The notes below the pieces were generated by a model, which saw nothing but the letters and a program-made list of their open reading frames with translations, had not been told where the DNA came from and did not search any database. Positions 36,133 through 43,546 of a stretch of 64,000 nucleotides of DNA are shown in pieces. This stretch comes from Arenibacter sp. 6A1 (GTDB taxonomy: Bacteria > Bacteroidota > Bacteroidia > Flavobacteriales > Flavobacteriaceae). The position numbers and the translations under genes were made by a program. How positions within the stretch are numbered: position 1 is the first letter of the stretch; the number at the start of each line of letters is the position of its first letter. The stretch is taken from positions 124,001-188,000 of the forward strand of contig NZ_JAAXCQ010000003.1 of assembly GCF_012272855.1 (NCBI RefSeq). Direction: 5' to 3'.

Positions 36133-36813
36133 TTAAGATCTATCCCTTACCAAAATTTCATCAATCATGCCATAAGCCTTGGCCTCATCTGCTCTCATCC
36201 AATAATCCCTGTCGCTGTCATCACTAACTTTGTCAAAAGTTTGCTCAGAATGTTTGGCGATTATTTGGTACAATTCATCCTTCAGTTTAAGGATTTCCCT
36301 TGCCGTAATTTCGATATCACTGGCCTGTCCTTGAGCGCCTCCCAGAGGTTGATGAATCATCACTCTAGAATGGGTAAGTCCAGATCGCTTTCCTTTGGCT
36401 CCAGCACACAATAGCACTGCGCCCATAGAAGCGGCAATTCCTGTACAGATAGTCGCTACGTCTGGCTTAATAAATTGCATGGTATCGTAAATACCCAAAC
36501 CTGCGTACACGCTACCTCCTGGAGAATTGATATATATCTGTATGTCTTTAGAAGCATCTGTACTTTCTAAGAAAAGTAACTGAGCTTGAACAATATTCGC
36601 TACTTGGTCGTTGATTCCCGTACCTAAAAATATAATCCTATCCATCATCAACCTCGAAAAAACGTCCATTGCTACGGCATTTAACTGTCTTTCTTCAATA
36701 ATGTTGGGTGTAAGGTTGGTTGGATACATACTACTAACAATGGAATCATAGTACATGCTATTGATTCCTTGATGTTTAGTGGCGTAATTCTTGAATTCTT
36801 TCCCGTAATCCAT
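36133..36813 (-). CDS. clpP: ATP-dependent Clp protease proteolytic subunit ClpP
   Basis: 226 residues with the catalytic triad: Ser129 in [12 protein letters not shown], His154 in [10 protein letters not shown] and Asp203 in DRDYWM. About 30 extra N-terminal residues precede the mature start, as in other ClpPs with a processed propeptide. It forms a tetradecameric barrel with ClpX or ClpA/C. The gene lies between tig and clpX in the common tig-clpP-clpX order on the minus strand, but a terminator-like hairpin after tig suggests partial transcriptional separation. Confidence 0.98.
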   Translation of the reverse strand: MDYGKEFKNYATKHQGINSMYYDSIVSSMYPTNLTPNIIEERQLNAVAMDVFSRLMMDRIIFLGTGINDQVANIVQAQLLFLESTDASKDIQIYINSPGGSVYAGLGIYDTMQFIKPDVATICTGIAASMGAVLLCAGAKGKRSGLTHSRVMIHQPLGGAQGQASDIEITAREILKLKDELYQIIAKHSEQTFDKVSDDSDRDYWMRADEAKAYGMIDEILVRDRS

Positions 36814-36837
36814 ATTTATTTTCGGTATTTTATAAGA

Positions 36838-36873
36838 TAAAAAAAAAGTGCCGAAAATGAATTCTTCGACACT
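36838..36873 (-). terminator. Terminator between tig and clpP
   Basis: On the minus strand, arms AGTGTCGAA and TTCGGCACT (one G-U pair) are followed by nine or more T. It lies 28 bases after the tig stop. Confidence 0.8.
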
Positions 36874-36900
36874 GTAAATATACTTATTTTATTTTGTAAA

Positions 36901-38223
36901 TTACCCGTAAACTTCTTTTACGAAATCTTCATAAGTAACTTCTTTTGGCGTTAAATTTGCCTTTTCCTTATAAAGGTTTAATAATTTTTGGCTCATTAAT
37001 TGCTCCGATAAACGCTTCACCTCATCTTGGTTAGAAAGTACTCTGGCAGCAATACCGTCCAATTCTTCATCCTTAGGATCTAACTGGCCAAATTGTGCCA
37101 TTTGTTCCTTGATGAAACCTTTGGCGAAATCTTTCAATTCTTCGAACTGGATTTGAATTCCGTTTTCTTGAATTATTTTGCCTTCAATTAATTGGTAACG
37201 CAATCCTTTTTCGGACTTTTTGAATTCTTCGTTTGCCTCGTCATCAGTCAATTGCTTTTCGCCAGTAGTCTTGATCCATTTGGTCAAAAATTCTTCTGGA
37301 AGGTCAAACTTAGTAGTATCGATAAAATGCTCTGTAACATCATTTAAAAGCTTCTGATCGGACTGTTGTTCAAATTGCTTTTCAGAATCAGTCTTAATTC
37401 TTTCTTTTAACCCTTCTTCAGAAGTAATAACATCCTTTCCGAACAATTTATCGAAAAACTCTTGGTCTAATGGAGCCAATTCTCTTTCGTTAATTTCTTC
37501 GATAGTGAAGGTAACCTCTATTTCTAAGTTGTCTGCTTTGGCAGCACTAATTCCTAAAGAGCTTCCCAATAAATAATCTTCCGTGAAAAGATCTTTGGTA
37601 TTCAACGTAACAACGTCCCCAGCTTTTTTGCCGATAAGGCTGTTTAAGGCGTTCTCGTCTTTTATTTTATCTAGCTCAAGAGTCGTTTTGTGGTCTATTT
37701 CCTCACCTTCATTGACAAAAGTACCGGTGATTTCATCAGTTTTGCTAACTACTTCCTTACTGATTAGTTTTCCGTATTGTTTTTGAAGACGTTCTACTTG
37801 CTCGTCAATCATTTTGGCATCAGCTACAATTTTGTAGTGCGTGATAGCGTCCTTTGATTTTAGATCAATAGAGAAACTAGGAGCAAGACCCAATTCAAAT
37901 TCAAAGGCAAAATCCTCGGCGTCCCAGTTAAAATTATCTTGTTGTTTTGGTAATGGATTTCCTAAAACATCCAACTTTTCTTCCGTTAGATATTTGTTAA
38001 GGTTATCTTGTAAAAGTTTATTTACTTCATCAACCAAAACAGCTTTTCCGTATTGCTTTTTAATTAAGCCCATAGGAACTTGTCCCTTTCTAAATCCAGG
38101 GATATTAGCTTGCTTTCTGTAGTCTTTTAAAATGGTTTCTACCTTGTCTTGGTAATCCTCTTTGGTTACCGCGACTTTAACTACTGCATTTAATTCGTCA
38201 ATCTGCTCTTTCGTGATATTCAT
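36901..38223 (-). CDS. tig: Trigger factor
   Basis: 440 residues. The N-terminal ribosome-binding signature is present as NIPGFRKGQVPMGLIKKQYG (about 39-58). The middle FKBP-like part is divergent, as usual in Bacteroidetes, and the C-terminal helical chaperone arms follow. It binds nascent chains at the ribosome exit. First gene of tig-clpP-clpX. A full TTG / TATTTTTG promoter lies about 36 bases before the ATG. Confidence 0.95.
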   Translation of the reverse strand: MNITKEQIDELNAVVKVAVTKEDYQDKVETILKDYRKQANIPGFRKGQVPMGLIKKQYGKAVLVDEVNKLLQDNLNKYLTEEKLDVLGNPLPKQQDNFNWDAEDFAFEFELGLAPSFSIDLKSKDAITHYKIVADAKMIDEQVERLQKQYGKLISKEVVSKTDEITGTFVNEGEEIDHKTTLELDKIKDENALNSLIGKKAGDVVTLNTKDLFTEDYLLGSSLGISAAKADNLEIEVTFTIEEINERELAPLDQEFFDKLFGKDVITSEEGLKERIKTDSEKQFEQQSDQKLLNDVTEHFIDTTKFDLPEEFLTKWIKTTGEKQLTDDEANEEFKKSEKGLRYQLIEGKIIQENGIQIQFEELKDFAKGFIKEQMAQFGQLDPKDEELDGIAARVLSNQDEVKRLSEQLMSQKLLNLYKEKANLTPKEVTYEDFVKEVYG

Positions 38224-38258
38224 TTGTGTATCTAATTTTGCTAAAATAAAATGGGATG

Positions 38259-38289
38259 CAAAAATACTATATTTTCCAATGCACTACAA
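38259..38289 (-). promoter_or_regulatory. Promoter of tig
   Basis: On the minus strand TTG (38287-38289), a 20-base spacer and TATTTTTG (38259-38266) match the Bacteroidetes primary promoter; the implied leader is about 30 bases. Confidence 0.55.
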
Positions 38290-38321
38290 GTTTTTAAATA
38301 ACTGAATGTCAAAAAGGTATC

Positions 38322-38672
38322 TTAATTTTTATTATCACCATTAAGGAAAGAATACAATATAGATTGAAGAAAAGAGAGTAAAAGGCTGAAAAGTAGCGCC
38401 CACCAAATAGAATCTACCCCAAAACCGTCAATAAGTTTATCGGCTAATAAAATAATAATAGCGTTAATAATCAGCAGAAAAAGTCCCAGGGTTAAAATGG
38501 TCACTGGTAATGTAAGGATAACTAATATTGGCTTTACTATAAAATTAAGAAGGCCTAATACAATGGCTACAATGATGGCGGTCATAAAGGTGTCAACATG
38601 TGCCCCTGGTAATAGATAGCATAAAATTACAACGGCTAATGCGCTCAGTAGTATTCTTAAAATTAAATTCAT
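38322..38672 (-). CDS. Small membrane protein, phage holin family 4 / YvlD-like
   Basis: 116 residues with four hydrophobic segments and the family pattern LGLLNFIVKPILVILTLPVTILTLGLF. Despite the name of the Pfam family, such genes are common chromosomal genes unrelated to phage and of unknown function; YvlD of Bacillus is linked to envelope stress. No phage genes are nearby. The last residues (LNGDNKN) are polar. Confidence 0.85.
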   Translation of the reverse strand: MNLILRILLSALAVVILCYLLPGAHVDTFMTAIIVAIVLGLLNFIVKPILVILTLPVTILTLGLFLLIINAIIILLADKLIDGFGVDSIWWALLFSLLLSFLQSILYSFLNGDNKN

Positions 38673-38696
38673 GGCTAGTATTTTTTATGGTTAAAC

Positions 38697-38728
38697 AAAA
38701 AAAGTACCGAAAAATATTCCGGTACTTT
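38697..38728 (-). terminator. Terminator upstream of the YvlD-like gene
   Basis: On the minus strand, arms AAAGTACCG / CGGTACTTT are followed by a T run. It ends transcripts coming from the pdxJ-hydrolase pair. Confidence 0.8.
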
Positions 38729-38869
38729 ATAAAAGTAAACATTTATTTTTGAGTGGCCTTAGTTGTACTGTAATCTAATGGCGCTATTTTAAATAAAATT
38801 GTTTTGACCAAGGTCGTAGCAATAAGGATTAGTAACCTGCTTTTTAGCGCTAGGACTAGGAGTTCTTTT

Positions 38870-39643
38870 TTAAGACGATTTTAAAAAGTGTAATGATTTG
38901 TCTAAAAACTGTATCGGATTTTCGGCATGTAGCCAATGTCCGGCCTTCTCAATTGTTTCTATAGAAGCTAAAGGAAAATGTCTTTTTATATCCGAAAGGT
39001 CGGTAGGGGAAACATATTCGGATTTTTCACCTCTTAAAAACAGCGAGGGCCCTTGGTAAATGGCGGTAGTGCTGATGTTTTCCCCGATTTCTTCCATTTT
39101 CTCGCTCAGGACCTCTAAATTGAATCGGAATCCTAAAACGCCCTTTTCTTCCCAATACAGGTTTTTTAATAAGAATTGGCGGATCCCTATATTGTTTATG
39201 TAGTGAGATAATTGCTTGTCTGCCTCGCTTCTAGAGCTGACCTTCTTTATGTCAATAGCGTTTAATCCATCGATAATTTGATGATGGTGGGGAGGGTAAA
39301 ACTTAGGGGCTATATCGGCAATGATCAGTTTAGAAACAAGTGTTGGTTGGCTACATGCTAACTGCATAGCGGTTTTTCCTCCCATAGAATGGCCAAGAAC
39401 AATGGCTTGGGACAATTGGTGGTGAGCCATGTAATTGGCAATGTCATCGGCCAATATGTCATAGTTGAAATCTGGGGAATGAAAACTTTTTCCATGGTTC
39501 CGTTGGTCAATCAAATGGGTTTCGAAGCCTTCCTCGGCATACTTGCTTCCGATGCTCTTCCAATTGTCCGACATGCCTAAAAAACCATGCAAAACAAGGA
39601 TGGGTTCGCCCGCTCCTAAAATGTTGGAATGTAATAATGGCAT
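38870..39643 (-). CDS. Alpha/beta fold hydrolase (YbfF-like esterase)
   Basis: 257 residues from the ATG at 39643. An upstream in-frame extension to 39706 is rejected because it lies wholly inside pdxJ. Motifs: HGFLGMSDNWK (oxyanion region), the nucleophile elbow VLGHSMGGKTAM, the acid in LRGEKSEYVSP and the catalytic His in EKAGHWLHAENP. It resembles the YbfF/abhydrolase family of small carboxylesterases. The start overlaps the pdxJ stop as TAATG, so the two are translationally coupled. Substrate unknown. Confidence 0.92.
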   Translation of the reverse strand: MPLLHSNILGAGEPILVLHGFLGMSDNWKSIGSKYAEEGFETHLIDQRNHGKSFHSPDFNYDILADDIANYMAHHQLSQAIVLGHSMGGKTAMQLACSQPTLVSKLIIADIAPKFYPPHHHQIIDGLNAIDIKKVSSRSEADKQLSHYINNIGIRQFLLKNLYWEEKGVLGFRFNLEVLSEKMEEIGENISTTAIYQGPSLFLRGEKSEYVSPTDLSDIKRHFPLASIETIEKAGHWLHAENPIQFLDKSLHFLKSS

Positions 39644-40356
39644 TATTTTAATCGGTTTAAATACATGTTTACTACGTTTTCTAGTCCTAGGTACAACGAT
39701 TCGCAAATTAGAGCGTGTCCTATAGATACTTCTAACAAATGAGGGATGTTTTCTTTAAAATATTTAATATTGTCCAAGCTAAGGTCGTGACCGGCATTGA
39801 TGCCTAATCCAAGGGTATGGCCAATTTTTGCCGCCTCAATAAATGGGTTGATGCTGTTCTTGTCTCCTTTAGAATATCCTAGGGCAAAACTTTCTGTGTA
39901 AAGTTCAATTCTGTCGGTTCCGGTAAGGGCGGCCCCTTCAACCATTTTAATATCGGCATCTACAAAAATAGAGGTTCTAATGCCGTTGTCTTTAAATGTG
40001 GCGATGACCTCTTTTAAAAAATCCCTGTGTTTAATGGTGTCCCAGCCGGCATTGGAAGTAATGGCGTCTACGGCATCGGGGACTAAGGTTACTTGGGTAG
40101 GCTTCACTTCAAGGACCAAATCCATGAATTTCTGAATGGGGTTCCCTTCAATATTGAATTCGGTGGTGACTATGTTTTTTAAGTCCCTGGTATCCTGATA
40201 TGTAATATGCCTCTCATCGGGTCTAGGGTGAATAGTGATTCCTTCGGCGCCAAATTCTTCAATGTCTTTGGCAACATTTATAAGGTTAGGAACGTTTCCT
40301 CCACGGGAATTTCTTAATGTTGCAATCTTATTTACATTAACGCTAAGCTTTGTCAT
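39643..40356 (-). CDS. pdxJ: Pyridoxine 5'-phosphate synthase
   Basis: 237 residues from the ATG at 40356, which begins MTKLSVNVNKIATLRNSRGG, the standard PdxJ N-terminus. An in-frame TTG at 40386 is rejected because it overlaps the -7 promoter element. Active-site motifs present include TIHPRPDERHI, the EGNP phosphate loop region and LGINAGHDLSLDN. PdxJ condenses 1-deoxyxylulose 5-phosphate with aminoacetone phosphate to pyridoxine phosphate, supplying PLP to enzymes such as the class V enzyme in this window. Coupled to the alpha/beta hydrolase gene. Confidence 0.97.
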   Translation of the reverse strand: MTKLSVNVNKIATLRNSRGGNVPNLINVAKDIEEFGAEGITIHPRPDERHITYQDTRDLKNIVTTEFNIEGNPIQKFMDLVLEVKPTQVTLVPDAVDAITSNAGWDTIKHRDFLKEVIATFKDNGIRTSIFVDADIKMVEGAALTGTDRIELYTESFALGYSKGDKNSINPFIEAAKIGHTLGLGINAGHDLSLDNIKYFKENIPHLLEVSIGHALICESLYLGLENVVNMYLNRLK

Positions 40357-40383
40357 AGGTGCTTTAATTGGATGTTTAAAAAG

Positions 40384-40391
40384 CAAAAATA
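40384..40391 (-). promoter_or_regulatory. Possible -7 promoter element of pdxJ
   Basis: TATTTTTG on the minus strand, exact TAnnTTTG match, 28 bases before the pdxJ ATG; no -33 TTG at standard spacing. Confidence 0.4.
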
Positions 40392-40448
40392 CGAATTAGG
40401 CATGCCTTTTGATATTTTTAATTAGTAATTTGCGTTATATATAAGGAG

Positions 40449-41105
40449 ATGGACATTCAAAACAACATATTAACCACTATACCCGTGTTTAAAGTAGGGG
40501 ATGCTTTAAAGGAAGTAGCCGACTTCTTTAAGAAGGGCGACTATTCCCATATTGCAGTTGTCGAAAACGGGGTGTTTTTAGGTGTCTTGGCAGAAAACGA
40601 TTTGGAGAGTTTTGATGTTTCTAAAAAAATTGAGGATATCCGATATCATTTGGAAAAGTTTTTTGTCTTAAGGGACTCCTCATGGTTAGATGTATTGGAG
40701 GTATTTTCTAAAAATGATGCCAATCTAATGCCTATTTTAGATCAGAAAAGTGTGGTCATCGGTTATTATGATTTGAAAGATGTTGTTGATCGGTTTATGG
40801 ATACCCCTTTCTTTACCGAGCCCGGTGGTATACTGGTCTTGGCGAAAGGAGTTCATGATTATTCATTTAGCGAAATTGCCCAGATTGCCGAAAGCAATAA
40901 TGCCAAACTTATAGGAGGGTTTATCTCAGATATTCGCAACGATGTCATAGAGATAACCATAAAAATAGGAACTACTAATCTTAATGAAATTATCCAGTCT
41001 TTTAGACGATATAATTACACCATTATTTTCGGAAATGACGATGATCAGTTTATGGAAGAATTAAAACAAAGGTCAGATTATTTGGATAAATACCTAAACG
41101 TTTAA
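40449..41105 (+). CDS. CBS-domain protein
   Basis: 218 residues. Two CBS motifs fill about 1-125 (HIAVVENGVFLGVLAENDL and LMPILDQKSVVIGYYDLKDV), followed by an ACT-like region (about 130-200; EPGGILVLAK, KIGTTNLNEI). CBS pairs sense adenine nucleotides; no effector domain is attached. The gene starts a plus-strand run, diverging from pdxJ, and nadK follows after 5 bases, so a link to nucleotide or NAD(P) status is possible but inferred. Confidence 0.88.
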   Translation: MDIQNNILTTIPVFKVGDALKEVADFFKKGDYSHIAVVENGVFLGVLAENDLESFDVSKKIEDIRYHLEKFFVLRDSSWLDVLEVFSKNDANLMPILDQKSVVIGYYDLKDVVDRFMDTPFFTEPGGILVLAKGVHDYSFSEIAQIAESNNAKLIGGFISDIRNDVIEITIKIGTTNLNEIIQSFRRYNYTIIFGNDDDQFMEELKQRSDYLDKYLNV

Positions 41106-41110
41106 TTTAT

Positions 41111-41992
41111 ATGAAAGTTGCCATTTTTGGACTAACTTACCAAGATAATGCATTGGAATATGTAATAGAGCTCCTAGAAGAGCTGTCCAAAGAAAATGCA
41201 GAAGTCTATTTTGAAGAAGATTTTTATAAGCTTATAAGTACTAAAAGAAAAGTAAACGGTTTTAAGACCTTTACTGAAAAAGAAGGTTTGGATGCCAGTT
41301 TTGACATGTTTGTCAGTTTTGGGGGCGATGGAACAATTTTAAGGGCTACTACCTATGTACGGGATTTAGGGATTCCTATCGTAGGGGTAAATACCGGAAG
41401 GTTGGGTTTTTTGTCGACCTTTAAGAAAGAAGATGTTCGTAAGGTGGTTACGGAGTTTGTTTCTGGAGATTATCACATTGTAGAAAGAAGTCTGGTAGAG
41501 GTGAGTCAGGAATCTGATATTCCCGAATTTAAAACCTTAAATTTTGCTCTGAACGAAATTACCGTTAGCAGAAAGGATACCACCTCTATGATTACCGTAG
41601 AAACCTATTTGAATAATGAGTACTTAACTTCTTATTGGGCAGACGGTCTTATTGTATCCACTCCAACGGGGTCTACAGGCTATTCCCTGAGTTGTGGGGG
41701 ACCCGTAGTTGCACCCATGGCAAAATCCTTGATATTAACACCTATAGCGCCACACAATCTAAATGCCCGACCCTTGGTGATATCGGACGAAACCGTCATA
41801 CGGTTAACGGTATCCGGAAGGGAAGAGTATCATTTAGTATCCTTGGATTCTAGGATTGCAACTGTTAAAAACGGAAAAGAGATTGTTGTTAGAAAGGCGC
41901 CTTTTACCATTAAATTGATTGAGTATACTTCGGAGAGTTTCCTGAAAACCCTTCGGAATAAATTATTGTGGGGAGAAGATAGGCGGAATTGA
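41111..41992 (+). CDS. nadK: NAD kinase
   Basis: 293 residues with the kinase motif FVSFGGDGTILRA (about 70-82), NTGRLGFLSTF and the glycine-rich ADGLIVSTPTGSTGYSLSCGG (GLIVSTPTGSTGY). It phosphorylates NAD to NADP. The ATG lies 5 bases after the CBS-protein stop, indicating co-transcription. The length is normal and all family blocks are present. Confidence 0.97.
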   Translation: MKVAIFGLTYQDNALEYVIELLEELSKENAEVYFEEDFYKLISTKRKVNGFKTFTEKEGLDASFDMFVSFGGDGTILRATTYVRDLGIPIVGVNTGRLGFLSTFKKEDVRKVVTEFVSGDYHIVERSLVEVSQESDIPEFKTLNFALNEITVSRKDTTSMITVETYLNNEYLTSYWADGLIVSTPTGSTGYSLSCGGPVVAPMAKSLILTPIAPHNLNARPLVISDETVIRLTVSGREEYHLVSLDSRIATVKNGKEIVVRKAPFTIKLIEYTSESFLKTLRNKLLWGEDRRN

Positions 41993-42083
41993 TTTTTCCT
42001 GCCAAACAATAAAAAAAGGGAAAATAGGGTTATCTGTTCATAACAAGGATATAATTAAATAGTAGTCTAAGTACTGAATTTCT

Positions 42084-42091
42084 TATATTTG
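42084..42091 (+). promoter_or_regulatory. Possible -7 promoter element before the DUF6089 gene
   Basis: TATATTTG, an exact TAnnTTTG match, ends 17 bases before the ATG at 42108, giving a very short leader. This favours that ATG over the in-frame TTG at 42099. Confidence 0.4.
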
Positions 42092-42107
42092 CAAACTTTT
42101 GGAACAA

Positions 42108-42794
42108 ATGAGATTATTTTTTGCGGCCATTTTTGTGTTCTTTTTAGGGGAAGTCAATGGGCAGACATATGAGGTGGGGATATTTGCCGGCGGCGCCAAT
42201 AATATTGGCGATGTGGGCAGGTCTACTTATATCATGCCTTCTGGTCCTGCCTTCGGGGGACTTTTTAAATGGAATAAAAGTAAGCGCTATGCGTGGCGGG
42301 CCAGTGTTATCTACGGTGAATTTACCGCCGATGATAACAAATCCAATAATACGGCTCGTCAATCAAGAGGTTTTGTGATAAAAAATGATATCCTAGAAGC
42401 ATCGGCGGGACTCGAATTTAATTTTGTAGACTATAACCTGCATAAGTTTGGACCCGCATTTACCCCTTATCTTTATACGGGAGTTACTTATTTTAGGTAT
42501 GGATACATGCGTTTTAACAATAATGTATTGCAGGATGATGGGCAGAAAGAAGGGGCATTTGCGATTCCTATGACCCTAGGGGCTAAGTTGCGTCTTAACC
42601 AGTTTTTGGTCCTAGGAGCCGAAATTGGAGCCCGATATACCTTTACCGATAACCTGGACGGGAGTAACCCTGAAGGGTCTAATTATGAAGAGTTTAAATT
42701 TGGAAATATTTTTAGTGATGATTGGTATGTTTTCTCGGGGCTTACTTTAACGTATACCTTCGGAAGAAAACCTTGTCAAGATTGCTTCCAGTAA
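42108..42794 (+). CDS. DUF6089 family outer-membrane beta-barrel protein
   Basis: 228 residues from the ATG at 42108, which gives a clean signal peptide ending near EVNGQTYEVG. The mature part has the family start EVGIFAGGANNIGDVG and alternating strands with aromatic ends, as in small outer-membrane barrels; the C-terminal KPCQDCFQ has a CxxC. The function of DUF6089 is unknown. The position directly before uppS and bamA is typical in flavobacteria, and the gap to uppS is only 7 bases. Confidence 0.85.
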   Translation: MRLFFAAIFVFFLGEVNGQTYEVGIFAGGANNIGDVGRSTYIMPSGPAFGGLFKWNKSKRYAWRASVIYGEFTADDNKSNNTARQSRGFVIKNDILEASAGLEFNFVDYNLHKFGPAFTPYLYTGVTYFRYGYMRFNNNVLQDDGQKEGAFAIPMTLGAKLRLNQFLVLGAEIGARYTFTDNLDGSNPEGSNYEEFKFGNIFSDDWYVFSGLTLTYTFGRKPCQDCFQ

Positions 42795-42801
42795 TACATA
42801 T

Positions 42802-43542
42802 ATGAATACTATAGAAGAACTTAACATTGAAAAATTGCCAGAGCACATTGCTATAATAATGGATGGTAATGGACGATGGGCTAAACAAAAAGGAAAGCTA
42901 AGGGTTTTTGGGCATGAACAAGGCGTAAAAACAGTGCGAAGCACCGTGGAAAGTTCTGCGAAAATCGGTATTAAGTACCTCACTTTATACACCTTTTCTA
43001 CCGAAAATTGGAACCGCCCCAAGCTTGAAGTAGAAACTTTAATGCGCATATTGGTGTCCTCCCTTAAAAAGGAACTCATTACCCTAAACAAAAACAATAT
43101 TCGTTTAAATACCATTGGCGATATTGCCTCTTTACCTAAAAGAGCCCATAAAGAATTGTTGGATGTCATGGCTAAAACTAGCCAAAATACGGGAATGACT
43201 TTAACTTTGGCACTAAGTTATGGCGCTAGGGAAGAGCTTAAAAACGCTGTGAAGCAGATCAGTCTCAAAGTTAAAAATAATATAATTTCTCCCGAGAATA
43301 TTGACGAAACCATTATAAATAACCATCTTTACACGCATGATTTGCCCGATGTGGACCTACTTATTCGTACCAGTGGGGAGCACAGAATAAGTAATTTTTT
43401 ACTTTGGCAGATTGCGTATGCCGAATTATATTTTATTGATGTATTTTGGCCCGACTTTACCGAGCAACATTTAATACTAGCCATTAAGAACTACCAGAAC
43501 AGAGAACGAAGATTTGGAAAAACAAGCGAACAACTCACCTAG
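42802..43542 (+). CDS. uppS: Isoprenyl transferase (undecaprenyl diphosphate synthase)
   Basis: 246 residues. Active-site IAIIMDGNGRWAKQKG contains the catalytic Asp21; the YTFSTENWNRP substrate loop, SYGARE and DLLIRTSGEHRISNFLLWQ (RTSGEHRISNF) motifs follow. It makes the C55 lipid carrier for peptidoglycan and surface polysaccharides. The gene ends 4 bases before the bamA ATG, so these envelope genes form one operon. Confidence 0.97.
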   Translation: MNTIEELNIEKLPEHIAIIMDGNGRWAKQKGKLRVFGHEQGVKTVRSTVESSAKIGIKYLTLYTFSTENWNRPKLEVETLMRILVSSLKKELITLNKNNIRLNTIGDIASLPKRAHKELLDVMAKTSQNTGMTLTLALSYGAREELKNAVKQISLKVKNNIISPENIDETIINNHLYTHDLPDVDLLIRTSGEHRISNFLLWQIAYAELYFIDVFWPDFTEQHLILAIKNYQNRERRFGKTSEQLT

Positions 43543-43546
43543 AGAT

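Noticed and set aside
38322-38672. Phage remnant suggested by the holin-family membrane protein
   Set aside because: The family is widespread in ordinary chromosomes and no phage gene is near.
39643-39706. N-terminal extension of the alpha/beta hydrolase to 39706
   Set aside because: The extension is entirely within pdxJ; the ATG at 39643 overlaps the pdxJ stop (TAATG) and starts the domain properly.
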